Origin: Arachnopeziza araneosa
Taxonomy: Eukaryota > Ascomycota > Leotiomycetes > Helotiales > Arachnopezizaceae
Reading direction: 5' to 3'
Assembly (NCBI GenBank): GCA_003988855.1
Contig: QYAI01000027.1
Span: 1-64,000 of the forward strand
DNA length: 64,000 nucleotides
In this document: positions 46,309 through 56,746 of the stretch, piece by piece
Position numbering within the stretch: the stretch's first letter is position 1
Layout: every line of letters begins with the position of its first letter
Position numbers and translations under genes: made by a program
The notes under the pieces: model-generated
Database searches by the model: none
The model's input: only the letters and a program-made list of their open reading frames with translations
Told to the model about the DNA's origin: nothing

Positions 46309-47866
46309 TTAGATACAGCTTGCACCATTTATAACTGCATCTAACTCTTTGTAGGCATCATATCCAAACAGCCAGTCCAAGAACTCTTGCTGTGAACGGA
46401 TGTTCCGGTGTCCCTTCTGAATGCCAGGATGTGTGAGCAGATATCTGTCCCTGTCTTCTTGCTGTGGTCCATCCTTCATCTGCGTGAACCATCTCGAGTG
46501 CACAGATGCGTGAGCAACCTTGGATGCTCGCCCCAGTCGTATCTTCTCATAGAGAAGCAACTTCTGATGGAGGTCTTGCTTACAGTCCTTGTCTTCCAAC
46601 AGCCCCCCGAGAATCGCTGCATCTTCTATACCCATTGCAGCCCCTTGAGCAAGATAAGGAGTCATCGCATGGGCCGAGTCGCCGATGAGACATAGCTTCC
46701 CAGACTCATGCGTCCAGGTCGGCATGGTCTCGTGGGTGAAGAGCTACACTGTCAGCTTGGCTCATGAAGGATGATGAGACATACTCTCCACTCCAAAACA
46801 TGCCCGACATATTCCAACATTGCGGATATCCTTCGCATGTTAGAACAGTCTTTATCCAGCCATTACACGCTCACCGTGGATCCCAATCACCAAATCTCTG
46901 TTTTACGATGGCAAGGCTCCCGGGTCTCTGATCCACGCCTTCTGGCATCCAGCCTTCAGCATCGCAAGTAAAGACAAAATTTATCAGGGTGTCGCTGGCG
47001 CCTTCGAGAAGATACGAGAGCACAGTCCCATCTGGACCAAGCCAATGGTTATTTCTTGGTACGGTGATGATATCTTTCAACTCAGGAACTCCTTCAAGAA
47101 TCTTGGTCGGAAGAGTAACTCGGTATGCCATCTGGCCTGTGGGAATTGGTGGTCCAGGTCTCCCAAGAACAATCTCTCTCGCCATAGAGTGTAGTCCTAT
47201 TATCATTGGCTTCATTCCAATGATTGAACAAGGAACTCACCATCAGACGCGACAATCAGATCTCCTTGATATTTGGTGCCATCTTTGGTTATCACGTATG
47301 GTGTCCATGGATCAATCTTGACAACTCGACTATCCAAATAAATTGTACAGCCCAGATCCGTCGCCGCAGCCAGCAGACCCCGATGTAAATCGGCTCTATG
47401 GATGTGCCTACATCATCAGTGGAGGCTTCTGAGAAGCTACAATGTCATACCAATATGGTGAACCATACTCCTTATTGGCTGGTTCTTTGAGGGGGCACTC
47501 GACGAGAATCTGTCCGTTCTGCCATCTCATCATCCTTAGATCTACCGGTTCAACGCAGTATCGTTCGATATATTTATCTACACCAAGTCTCCGCAGGACC
47601 CGAGACGAGTTGGGAGAGATCTGAATGCCTGTTTGGTATCACAAGACTTGGTTATTACAAGCAAACGAAACAGGAGGGATTAATGTAAGGGAACCATCTT
47701 ACCAGCTCCAATGTACTGAATGCTTGGTGCGCTTTCCACAATGCTGACTTTGTGTCCTGCTTTTGCAAGTGAGATTGAGACTGTGAGGCCAGCTAGTCCG
47801 CAGCCGATGACTATGATGTGCTAGGCATGTCAATGGAGCTTCCTCTCCAGTCATCGACCTTACCAT
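46309..47866 (-). CDS. FAD-dependent monooxygenase (salicylate hydroxylase-like)
   Basis: Seven exons: 47866-47864, 47820-47703, 47628-47451, 47407-47241, 47196-46875, 46830-46785 and 46743-46309, about 422 residues. The first exon appears to be only the ATG, followed by GTAAGG. The Rossmann motif IVIGCGLAGLTVSISLAKAG with IVESA follows directly. The family DG motif is in IVASDGLHSMARE, and the FAD-ribityl GD motif is in LCLIGDSAHAMTPYLAQGA. These define the aromatic flavin hydroxylases such as salicylate 1-hydroxylase, which use NAD(P)H and O2. The exact aromatic or polyketide substrate is unknown. It is convergent with the Zn2Cys6 gene, 177 bp apart. Confidence 0.88.
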
Positions 47867-48458
47867 GTTGTATTCTGTCCCTCACGTTCCTCTGCGCGTA
47901 ACCGTATCTCGGTATCTCCAAACCACCTGAAGATGGCGTTGAACGTCTCGATTGCTGTTGTTTCCCCTTGAGAGCAGAGTGTGATCTCCCTCTGCTGAAC
48001 TCAATCCTCTTCTCTCTTCTCTCTGCCAGAAAATGGGCTGGCGCGGGACAGCCAGCTTGCAACGAACAAGTACGTGTGGGCACCCGCGAGGCGGGAGTAT
48101 GGTTCCTACGGATGTCTACTTGCGTACCTCACGTAGCCACGACAGCTCTATGCGCCCCCCGCGTATCCTCCTCTTGGGCTGCCGACCGTGATTGGCCGGT
48201 GCGGTTCGAGATTGCGCTGGATTGGCGTGTGCCACGCCAAGCCGTGTTTGTGATGGGGCCGGGGATGTCTGTGTAGATCAGGAACGGATTGGTAGGAGAA
48301 GGCAGGGGAAGCTCTCGGGTCGGTACCCGTACCGAGAGCAGGCTGAAGAGTGCGGCTGTCGATGTGTGGGGAGATGTTCGCGCCGGGCACAACCCGCCCT
48401 CGCCGCAGCGCCAGGAAATCGTAGAGTCGAGGCTCTTGACTCTGCCAAGGTGGATGGA

Positions 48459-48599
48459 AGTCGAGGCTTGAATACGACAATCTTTCCTCTACCAAAGTCG
48501 ATAAGAGTCGAGGCTTAAATACTGCAATCTTTCCTCTACTAAACTCGATAAAAGTCAAAGCTTGAATAGTACAATCTCTCCTCTACTAAGGTCGATAAG
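48459..48599. repeat. 47-bp minisatellite, three imperfect copies
   Basis: Three head-to-tail copies at 48459-48505, 48506-48552 and 48553-48599. Each starts AGTCGAGGCTT (or AGTCAAAGCTT) and ends TCGATAAG/A, with a central CAATCTTTCCTCTAC block. A degenerate copy precedes at about 48424, and a truncated one follows to about 48615. Copies differ mostly by transitions. Confidence 0.85.
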
Positions 48600-49112
48600 A
48601 GTCGATAAAAATTCACTGCAAGAAACCATGAGTATCCAAGAGCTCCAGGCCTTGCGTTTCCCGTGCTTGTTTAGTCTTGACCTTGTGCGGTTCTGATTTC
48701 CTCGTTCGGCGGAGACAGATTCTGCCCGCCTCGACGGGAACAGCGAGCAGGCGACGGGAAGGGCTGATGGCCACGGGTGAATGGAGAGCGGGTCAGGGAG
48801 TGGGGTTGAGCTGGGAGTACCACGCTCTCTCCCCCATCCGTCAACAGGGCAGGATGGGATGGGGTACACGGCCAGCTTCACGATACCGTGCATGCGGTCC
48901 CACCACTACACCGACCAGCAGAGCAGCCGGCAGTCACATCTCGCCACGGGGAGAGCAGCCAGAGGAACCAGTACGTCCGACCGATATCAGCGAGGTGGGG
49001 ACGTAGCAGACAGGACTCGTCCAACCCACAGCACGCACGAGATAGCCTCGCCCTCTCCCCGAACCACGCCGAGCCGGCCAGGGAACCTATCATCCGCTCG
49101 TAGAAGGTAGGT

Positions 49113-49142
49113 GACACTGACACTGACACTGACACTGACACT
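49113..49142. repeat. Hexanucleotide repeat (GACACT)5
   Basis: Five perfect units of GACACT. Confidence 0.95.
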
Positions 49143-49230
49143 GCCGCTGAGCGAGAGGACGAGGTACACAAACACAGTACATGTACAGTACAGCAACCCC
49201 CTCACCGGCTCACTACGCGGCGGATGTGTG

Positions 49231-49250
49231 CACGCACGCACGCACGCACG
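49231..49250. repeat. (CACG)5 tetranucleotide repeat
   Basis: Five CACG units within a GC-rich stretch. Confidence 0.9.
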
Positions 49251-49969
49251 AGCCGAGGGATGGAGGAGGAGGCTCGGAAAGGGAAGGTGAGGCCATGGTG
49301 TGGATGCCGGGGGTGGCGCATGAGGGCTTGCGACTTCAGAGCTGAGGTTGCCGAGGGGGGATGCACCCGCGTCGTGTCTCCGCTGCTTAGGGTTGCATTG
49401 GTGATGGATAGGTGGCGAGCTGATAAGAATACCTTGGGACTGTTGCACGTCCATACCGGGATTTGAAACGACATTGATGGGAGAGACTCTAAGAATCACC
49501 ATGGATAATGGCTTCAATATTGTATGATTCATTCAAACACAAAGTGCAGTATTTGAAATGAATTCACCATCCCAATGTACATCTTAGTCACAGACTCCGG
49601 TATTATGCAAGAGATATCTTTACACGATCCACATTTTTACTGCATCTAATGCTTACTCTGACCTATTGCATACATGCATCCAACTCGCATTCTCATCAGG
49701 AATATCGCCGGTACCGCTACGGATCCCGAGATCCGTCGCTATCCTCATACCATCGTTGTAAATACATTGAACCATCCCAAATTCTTGTTGCACAAACATA
49801 ATAAAGTTGAATAGAACCATTCCAGCCCAAAGTTCCATGCTTGAATTCGCTCAAATGACTGAAGCCCTGAACGCCCAAACCCAGGTATTGTATTCCTTTC
49901 GATTAACTCCGGCTTCGAAGATCCACTTTTCGAAACGCCATTAATACATACGCATCAGAATAATCTTAT

Positions 49970-52900
49970 TCAGTTGGCCGCGAGGCGTGCAAAATGTTTG
50001 CTCCATATCCATCCAACTGTATCGTCAGGGTCGTCTTGATTCTTCGCAAGCCACAACTCGCCCTTTTCTCCAATCACATCGAAAATCTATTGATTGTCAG
50101 TTTGAACAGGAGAGAATCCAGAATACGCACCTCGCCAGCTTGGTATGTCAAATATGGGTATCCAGCTTCTTGCTTCGTAGCACTAATATTGAATTCAAAC
50201 AAACTTGCAGCCAAGTATAAAACAGAATAGCCGCCAGTAGCATTGCGATCTCGAGAGGATGCTCTGGACGATCGATTACCATCTTCCCAGCCCTCGCCCA
50301 TTGGCATTGCAGAATGAAACACCCCTGAGATCGGTCTCGCAGATGGTGGCGGTCCATCAATATGATGTGTAGCAGAACCATAAGTCGAGCCAGATTCGCG
50401 TCGGTACTGAGTATTGTAATCGTTAACGGCACGCATGCCACTGTCAGAAGTGAAACTTCGACCAGTGTTTGGTCTTCCAACAAGGGGGCGAATTCCGGTA
50501 GGGTCTGGTGTAGCAGGAGTATTAGAATTGACTCTTGAATGACTGCTTGAAGCCATGGCAGGGTTATATGGCACATTTGAGAGACCAGGAGTTGATGGGA
50601 AGACAGGCGAGAAGTTCAAGCTAGCACTTAGACGCTTCTGAAATTCTGGTGTCGGTGCAACTGGTGACTTTTCGCTAGTGATAGAGAGCCCACGAGATCG
50701 ACTTGTGGATTGGGATCCACGCATGGAGCCAAACTTTTCGTTTCCAAATATACCATTGACGATTCCAAGCTCAGTGACGCGTGCTTCAGAGTATCTAAAG
50801 TCACGGAAGAACATCTCAATAAGTTCTGCAACATCCTTTGGCAGTTGATTTTCTTCCAAGACGCCTTTGACCTTGGTCTGCCAAACTGACCACCAATCGG
50901 CTTGGATGCAGACAAGTTGAGCTAAGCATATATTTCCTATGGTCTTGGTCTGATTCGAGAGCTTCGGAAGTTCCATCTTGAGGGTTTCGTTCAAGGCCTC
51001 ATACTGCGCAACCTTGTCGGCCAAGGTAGCTTCGATCTTCTTGCCCTGCTGCTTTAATGCTGTTGCCTTCTCAAAATCAAGTCTACGCTTATCGCGTTTC
51101 TTCATAGCAAGTGCGGGTGGACCATAGGCTGCAATGACCTGTTCGATAGGGGCGATGACTCTCTTCTCAATGTTCTCGACCTATTGATGGTTAGATATGA
51201 GGAGAGAATAACAAAGAAGCTTACATGTTTTTCCAAGATGTGGGTTCCCATGTCACGCATAGACATGTTATATCTAGCCCACTTGCTTTCAATCTCGGGG
51301 AACTGAGAGGCGGCCATCCGCATGATCAGTTCCATAGAGGAGAGGTAGCGTAAGAAGTCTTGAACCCAGGTGGCGGCTGTCCGAGTGTAGAATTGAACAT
51401 CACGCAAGACAACTTGAAGCCGAAGGTAGTCATCGCTAAACTTTTCGTGAGAATTGAGGTAGTCGGCATCATCCTTGGATCGGTCAGGGTTGGTGCCTAT
51501 CTTATCATTCCGTCGCAGAGCCTTGACAAAATTTGACCCGACCCGCACGTCTGATTCTTTGCGCTTCCGCCCCACGATCTTTCCAACCATGTGGATCCGC
51601 TTTTTCAGATCGTCAATATTTGTGAGCAACTTTAACAGTTCCGAACTTGCCAACTTCAGGGGTACGTGATCTGGGTGATCTTCGGGAGTACTGGAACAGA
51701 TTTGCGTGAGAAGCAGCTGATAGCGTGTGATTCTCTGAACAGGTTTCACGAGGAGAGCGTCAAGATCCCACGCAGCAGTCAAATCCTTGGCAACAAGGTT
51801 GCATTCACTCAGCCAGACCTTGACAGCGCTATCATGTTGCAATGCGACGAGACGTGAGCTTGCAGCTTCGCTATTCTTGAGGAAGTCGGTGTATATATCT
51901 TCCATCTCCTTCAAGTGGTTATTGAAGCAGGAGCCAATGGAGGTCTTCCTGTCCTTTGTCTCTTCATTCTCGTCCGACAAAGTGCCATTGATGGAAGACT
52001 TGTCTTCCGCAGAAGGAGCAGGAGGCTTGTTTGCTTTGGAACGATGCCGCGGAGTGTATATAGGCGCAGCGGCAGTCTTCAGCTCGTCCAAAAACTTTGT
52101 GGAGAATTCCACAATCTTGTCTGTATTGCGAAAGATGACTTTGACATCACCAGGTTCCAGCTTCGGACAGGCTTCAGCTGTTCCTTTGTATATCTCCTCA
52201 ACCACGTTCATATCTTTCAAGTATACCGATTCCGTGTCAATCAGTTCTTTGATTACCATGCCTCGTTGAAATAGACGTTTTTTCAGTTTCTCAGCGACCT
52301 TCTTTTCTTCTTCAGTTACAGGGGCTTCTACTGTTGACTTTTGTTTCACTACTATTTCAGGATCTTCGACGGAAACGTGAGTACTCGATCTCGGGGTCGA
52401 AATAGAACCACGAGGCGAGTACATTTCATCGCTAGCGCGCCTGGAATCAGCATTGCGTGCTGCACCGTTCTGACTGGAATGATAACTTGATGGAGTCCGT
52501 CTATTGTAGAAGCTTGGTGGGCGTCGCATCGAGACATTTTCCGATGAAGATTCCGCGGGTACGGGTGGCGGGTCCCGGGATGGCGACCATTGCGAGATAT
52601 TGACATTGCCAAATCCTGGGGAATCTTCCGAGAAGGAGAAAGAAAATCCCTCGCCTGTGGCAACCTCAGGAAGTTGGGGACTTGGCAATCGAGGCATGTC
52701 ACTCACAAATCGAGGTGATGGTAACGGACTGTATCCTTCAGGCTTGGGTGGCACTGGGGGAATCTCAAGCTCCTTTGGTGGCGGTATTGGTTTTTTTTCC
52801 GGCTCTGACATCAGCGGCAGATTTTCATACTCATTGCTTGGTAGCCCATTCTCACGTTCAGAGTATTCATCTCCCGTTCCAACGGAATAATCCGTCCTCC

Positions 52901-55697
52901 ATGAAGATCGAGTGCTAAAACGGAGGGTCGTGGGAGAAACCAGGCCTTCTCGAACCGCATATTCAGGGCCATACGGATCGTGCTCATCATTTGTTACATT
53001 TCCAATTTCTGAGCTCTCGTATTCCATGTCCGTCAGAGGAGTCTGCACATCACTACCTTCATAGCCTATTTGTGATGGTGGGGCAAGTGCCGTTCGAAGA
53101 AGTGGTAATTGGAGTCGGGGTGCTTCTCCAGACTCTGGTCCGCTAGTATACTCGATCTCGTCTGTGAAGTATATCTCTGGGGCGGATTGGGATTGATGCT
53201 GTGTTCTTTCTTCCTGCATTTGGTCCTCCTTGGAGTCCGGAGGAGTAGCGGGTATTGTATGTGAGGGAACAGCTTGAAGTGGGCTTGCGGTTGTGAGGGT
53301 AGATGTAAAAATCGGTGGCGAAAAATAGTGTTCGTCTGAGTGGAAAGCTCCAGGAAGAGAAGGTTCGGTACCAAATTCATCGTTCGTCGGGGTGAAATCA
53401 TGTTGTGGTTCTTCGACAGGTGTCGCATCTAGCATGATCTGTATCGACTCTTGATCCAGATGCCGAACCCCAAACATTGCTTGCTCTGGGCTCAAAGCCT
53501 CCTCAAAATAAGCAGCACTGCTAGAAAGTCCACTTAGCTGGGACGGGATGCGACTCATTCGTGCAGCTTCCGTCTGAGGCTCGTTCTCAATATCAGTCGT
53601 TCCAGTGACGTTTGAGATAGCAGATGGTGGCTCATCATCGTCAATGAATGCGCCTGGGATCCCCAAAGTTGGTGAATCATCTGCCAGCGCTGGATCGTAC
53701 CCTCGAACCACGATGTGTTTAGGCTTTTGAAATGATGTGTCGATTTGTAGGGGCTGAGGAGGAGGAGCTTTCACTTGTGGGGGAGGTTCAATTATCGGAG
53801 CCGGTTCTATTGGGGCAATAACCTCGTCCTTCTTCTCTGCAGCTGCAGCCGCCTCAGCTGCCGCTTTCTCAGCATTTTGTCTGGCTGTCAACCGTCGCAG
53901 ATTTGCAGCTCGAATTTCCTTTTGTTCTTTCTCGTGAATCGATTTGGTATATGCACGCTGTATCTTCTCCCGCCTCGCAACAAAGTCAACCGAGCTCAGA
54001 GGTACATCAGGTATTCTTCTCTCTCTTGCGTCTTTCGCCTCCGTATTGTTTCGAGTCAATTTCATGCCAGTTCGAATTTGTTGTGGAGGACTTGGCTGAT
54101 CGCCTGGCTTCGATTTCGCTGTTGCGGTCGAGATGGGCGCGCGTGGGCGGGAGCTTCGAAGAGGTGGAGATGTCTTTGGTAGAGGTGCTGAGATATAAGC
54201 CTTGAGACTGGCATTGTTTGATGTTGACTTCTCGGGTGTCCTAGCCTTACGAGGGGAGGTATGGGTAGGGGTCTTGGCGCGACTCGTCGGGGTGGTCGAA
54301 CGAGCAGCGGGAGGGCTCCAAGGACGTTGATCTGACTTTCGCACCTTACCATTCGAGAGAGTTTTCGAGTGGTACGGTGAGTTAGCTCGCGTTGAAGCGG
54401 TCGTGGACGATTCGGAGGAGCTGATTGAAGTGTTTCGTGCAACCGGTAACCGAGATGAACGTCTTGCGGCTGATGAAGTAGGAGAGTTTGAGGTCTGAAA
54501 CGATGGACTAACGCCATTCATGGTGTTGACTTTAGCATCTGGTACTTCACTATGGCTGCGGTTATGGCTAGACATGCGTGGGCGTTTGTTTGGGTCCATG
54601 TCATCGAGCGTAGGAGTAACTCCAAGATACCATGCTGTCGGTGAGGATGGAGATATATCATCGGCATCAGAGCGCCGTCGATGATGAGCAAACGCAGGAC
54701 GTAGACTCGATTCGGAAGTTCTGCGGTTTGCAACCCGGGCAGGAATCCCATACCCAATATCTGGCTTGTCTTGATCTAGCGGTAGGACTTCTCCAAATAG
54801 CGGACGACGAGTCTGGGAGAGAGAATTTGTAGAGGTCGGTGACAGGTTGGTCATGGACTTTGAGGCTTGTGCGTTATTTCCAGATATGGAATTCCGCGAT
54901 CTCGTAGTCCGAGCAGCACTTGAAAGAGTATTATTCGAGTGCTGGTCTTCTGCTACAAACCGAGCTCGCTGGGTAGTGCGGGGGGGCGGTGATTTTACTT
55001 TGGCAGTGGCAGAGGTTGACGACGTCGCCGCCGATCTCGGGGTTGAAGAGGTATTCAGATTGCTCGCAGACCGAGTGGCATGTCCTATTCGATCCTTGAC
55101 CAGATTGGAACGAGTTCCATCTCGAGTATTGATTCGCGGGGCAGGCTTGGGGGGTGGTGACGATGACTGCTCGTTATTCTGATCGAATCGTTTGAGGAGA
55201 TCTTTGACGCTCGGTTGCCTAGAGTTTCCAAAGCCGTTGAGTGCAGAGGCGGATTTGGCACCATTCAGTGCTGCTCTGCTCTCGAGGGGCGAGGAGGCAG
55301 ATCGAAGTGAGGGCTTCAATCCGGCACGAGCTTGAGGAAGCGGAGGATGTTTCGGCGTGGTGCCATTTCCATTTGATCGCAGTGAAGAGTGTGCGAGTCT
55401 TGGATCCAAAGTTGTCGCCGCCATGTTGTATGACTCCTGGGAGAAGGGGTTTGCAGAGCTCTGGAGACCACGATAGAACGTCGCTGGGTCTCCTTGGATA
55501 TTCAGGCCATCGCGTAAATAGCCATTCGACGTTGCGGCGGCCAGGTTTTCGACGGTGAGCGAGGGGATGGGCTCTTGCGGCACCTTTGCAGGTCTTGGGG
55601 GCGACCTCGAATCGAACGCAGATGGTGGGGGGTGGTATTCGGGACTGGAGGAGAACTGTTGGCGCCGAGAACTAAAGTTCTGGTCTTGGTTGTCCAT
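49970..55697 (-). CDS. RhoGEF with DH, BAR-like and SH3 regions (Gef1/Tuba-like)
   Basis: Three exons, 55697-51225, 51180-50131 and 50086-49970, total about 1879 residues. The first about 1100 residues are disordered and Ser/Pro/Arg-rich. The DH domain is at about 1130-1370 (RGMVIKELIDTESVYLKDM to LLVKPVQRITRYQLLLTQI), the catalytic exchange module for Rho or Cdc42 GTPases. A helical BAR-like region follows (about 1410-1640), including MSMRDMGTHILEKHVENIEKR across an intron join and KKRDKRRLDFEKA. After a linker, the last two exons encode an SH3 domain (ALYDF-like AASLFEF, then GELWLAKN and VGWIWSKHF). This order matches animal Tuba/DNMBP, and fission-yeast Gef1 has the DH and BAR parts. A role in Cdc42-type polarity or septation is expected. 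The SH3 end is missed if the last intron is ignored. Confidence 0.88.
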
Positions 55698-56746
55698 GTT
55701 GGCTCACCATCCATCAGGCACATCCGCAGGTGGTCGGGAGGATGGCCTTCAGCGACGATGCTCTGATGCTAACGGGCATCCATGCACCGGGTGTGGTGTG
55801 AGGCGACGAGCGAGATCGTGTGTGGGTTCGTGGGCGAATTCTAGTGGTTCTGGATGACCCGTCTCCGTTTGAGGTTTCGACGTGTGTCCTTGCAGCCAGG
55901 CCCAACGGGGGGGGCCTTCTGGAGATGGGCAAGACGCAGAGCAAGGTCCGGAGCACAATTGATAGGTGTCCACCGACGAAGGGATTTCTCGAGTGCAGCG
56001 GGTGGTGGGAGGCGATTCTGGACTGTGTGAGGCGATGAGGTTTTGTCGTTGGACTTTTGCGAGTTGGGGTTTCTGGCGGTACGAGTAAGGCGGCTCTCGT
56101 TCCGATCTGCTTTTTTGCTGGTCGCTGCTCACCAAATCTCCACAACAGCCGACGGCAAAGCCACCGCCTAATTCGTCCTTTAGACGCGCCCGTCTGCCAA
56201 TTATTGATGGCTTGATGGGCTGACGGGAGAGGACGCGGGATGCAGGACGAGGAGAGGAGCCAATGTTTGTGAGGATGACGGCTGGTGTTGTTCCTCCCCC
56301 TCCAAGTAAGAGGATTCTTTTTCTTCTTCTTCTTCTTCTTCTTCTTCTCCTCCTCCTGCAGTTTGTTGTCGCGACGCCCACTGCGACTGCCGTCTTATTA
56401 TTCACCAGGGGGGTCGTGCTTGCTTCTTTTCCTTCCATCCCAGGCGCTCGGACCACTTGCAGTCAGCCCTTTCCCTTCGAGAAGCTGCTCAAGTGGGCCA
56501 ATCAATAGGCACTTGAATAGTCTCACGCGTCGTCGTCGTCGTCGGCTTTTCCCCGGACGCGTTCGTTGTGTAGATCATTCTTTTGTTTTCTTACCCATCT
56601 CTCAAGTCAATCATGAAAAGTTGTTGAGACAAGCACCAGCTCCTCTGATCTCGGTGCGATGCACACCACTCCCCACTCCGTCTCCGAATCCCTTCAACGC
56701 AGCTCGGGTCCTTCGTGCATCCTCCGTCGCATCTGCTGACTACGCC
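55698..56746. promoter_or_regulatory. Divergent region between RhoGEF and TERT genes
   Basis: About 1.05 kb between the two start codons. It contains a TTC tract and a short CGT repeat. Long minus-strand frames here are Arg/Pro-rich noncoding artefacts. No specific operator was recognised. Confidence 0.45.
56316..56356. repeat. (TTC)n pyrimidine tract
   Basis: TTC repeats passing into TCC repeats, a pyrimidine-rich tract on the TERT sense strand within the divergent promoter. Confidence 0.9.

Larger units (their letters stand above)
47867..49969. other. Intergenic, about 2.1 kb, repeat-bearing
   Basis: Region between the monooxygenase start and the RhoGEF stop. It is GC-rich with several repeat blocks (listed separately) and many overlapping short frames typical of GC-rich noncoding DNA. 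A 61-codon minus-strand frame at 49653-49838 lies in the probable 3' UTR of the RhoGEF gene and has no recognisable features. Confidence 0.45.

Noticed and set aside
49653..49838. Small 61-codon minus-strand gene
   Set aside because: It lies about 130 bp beyond the RhoGEF stop on the same strand, in the likely 3' UTR, with no recognisable motif.
55749..56456. 235-codon minus-strand frame upstream of the RhoGEF gene
   Set aside because: It reads through a TTC/GAA tract as poly-Arg and has no family features. It lies in a divergent promoter.
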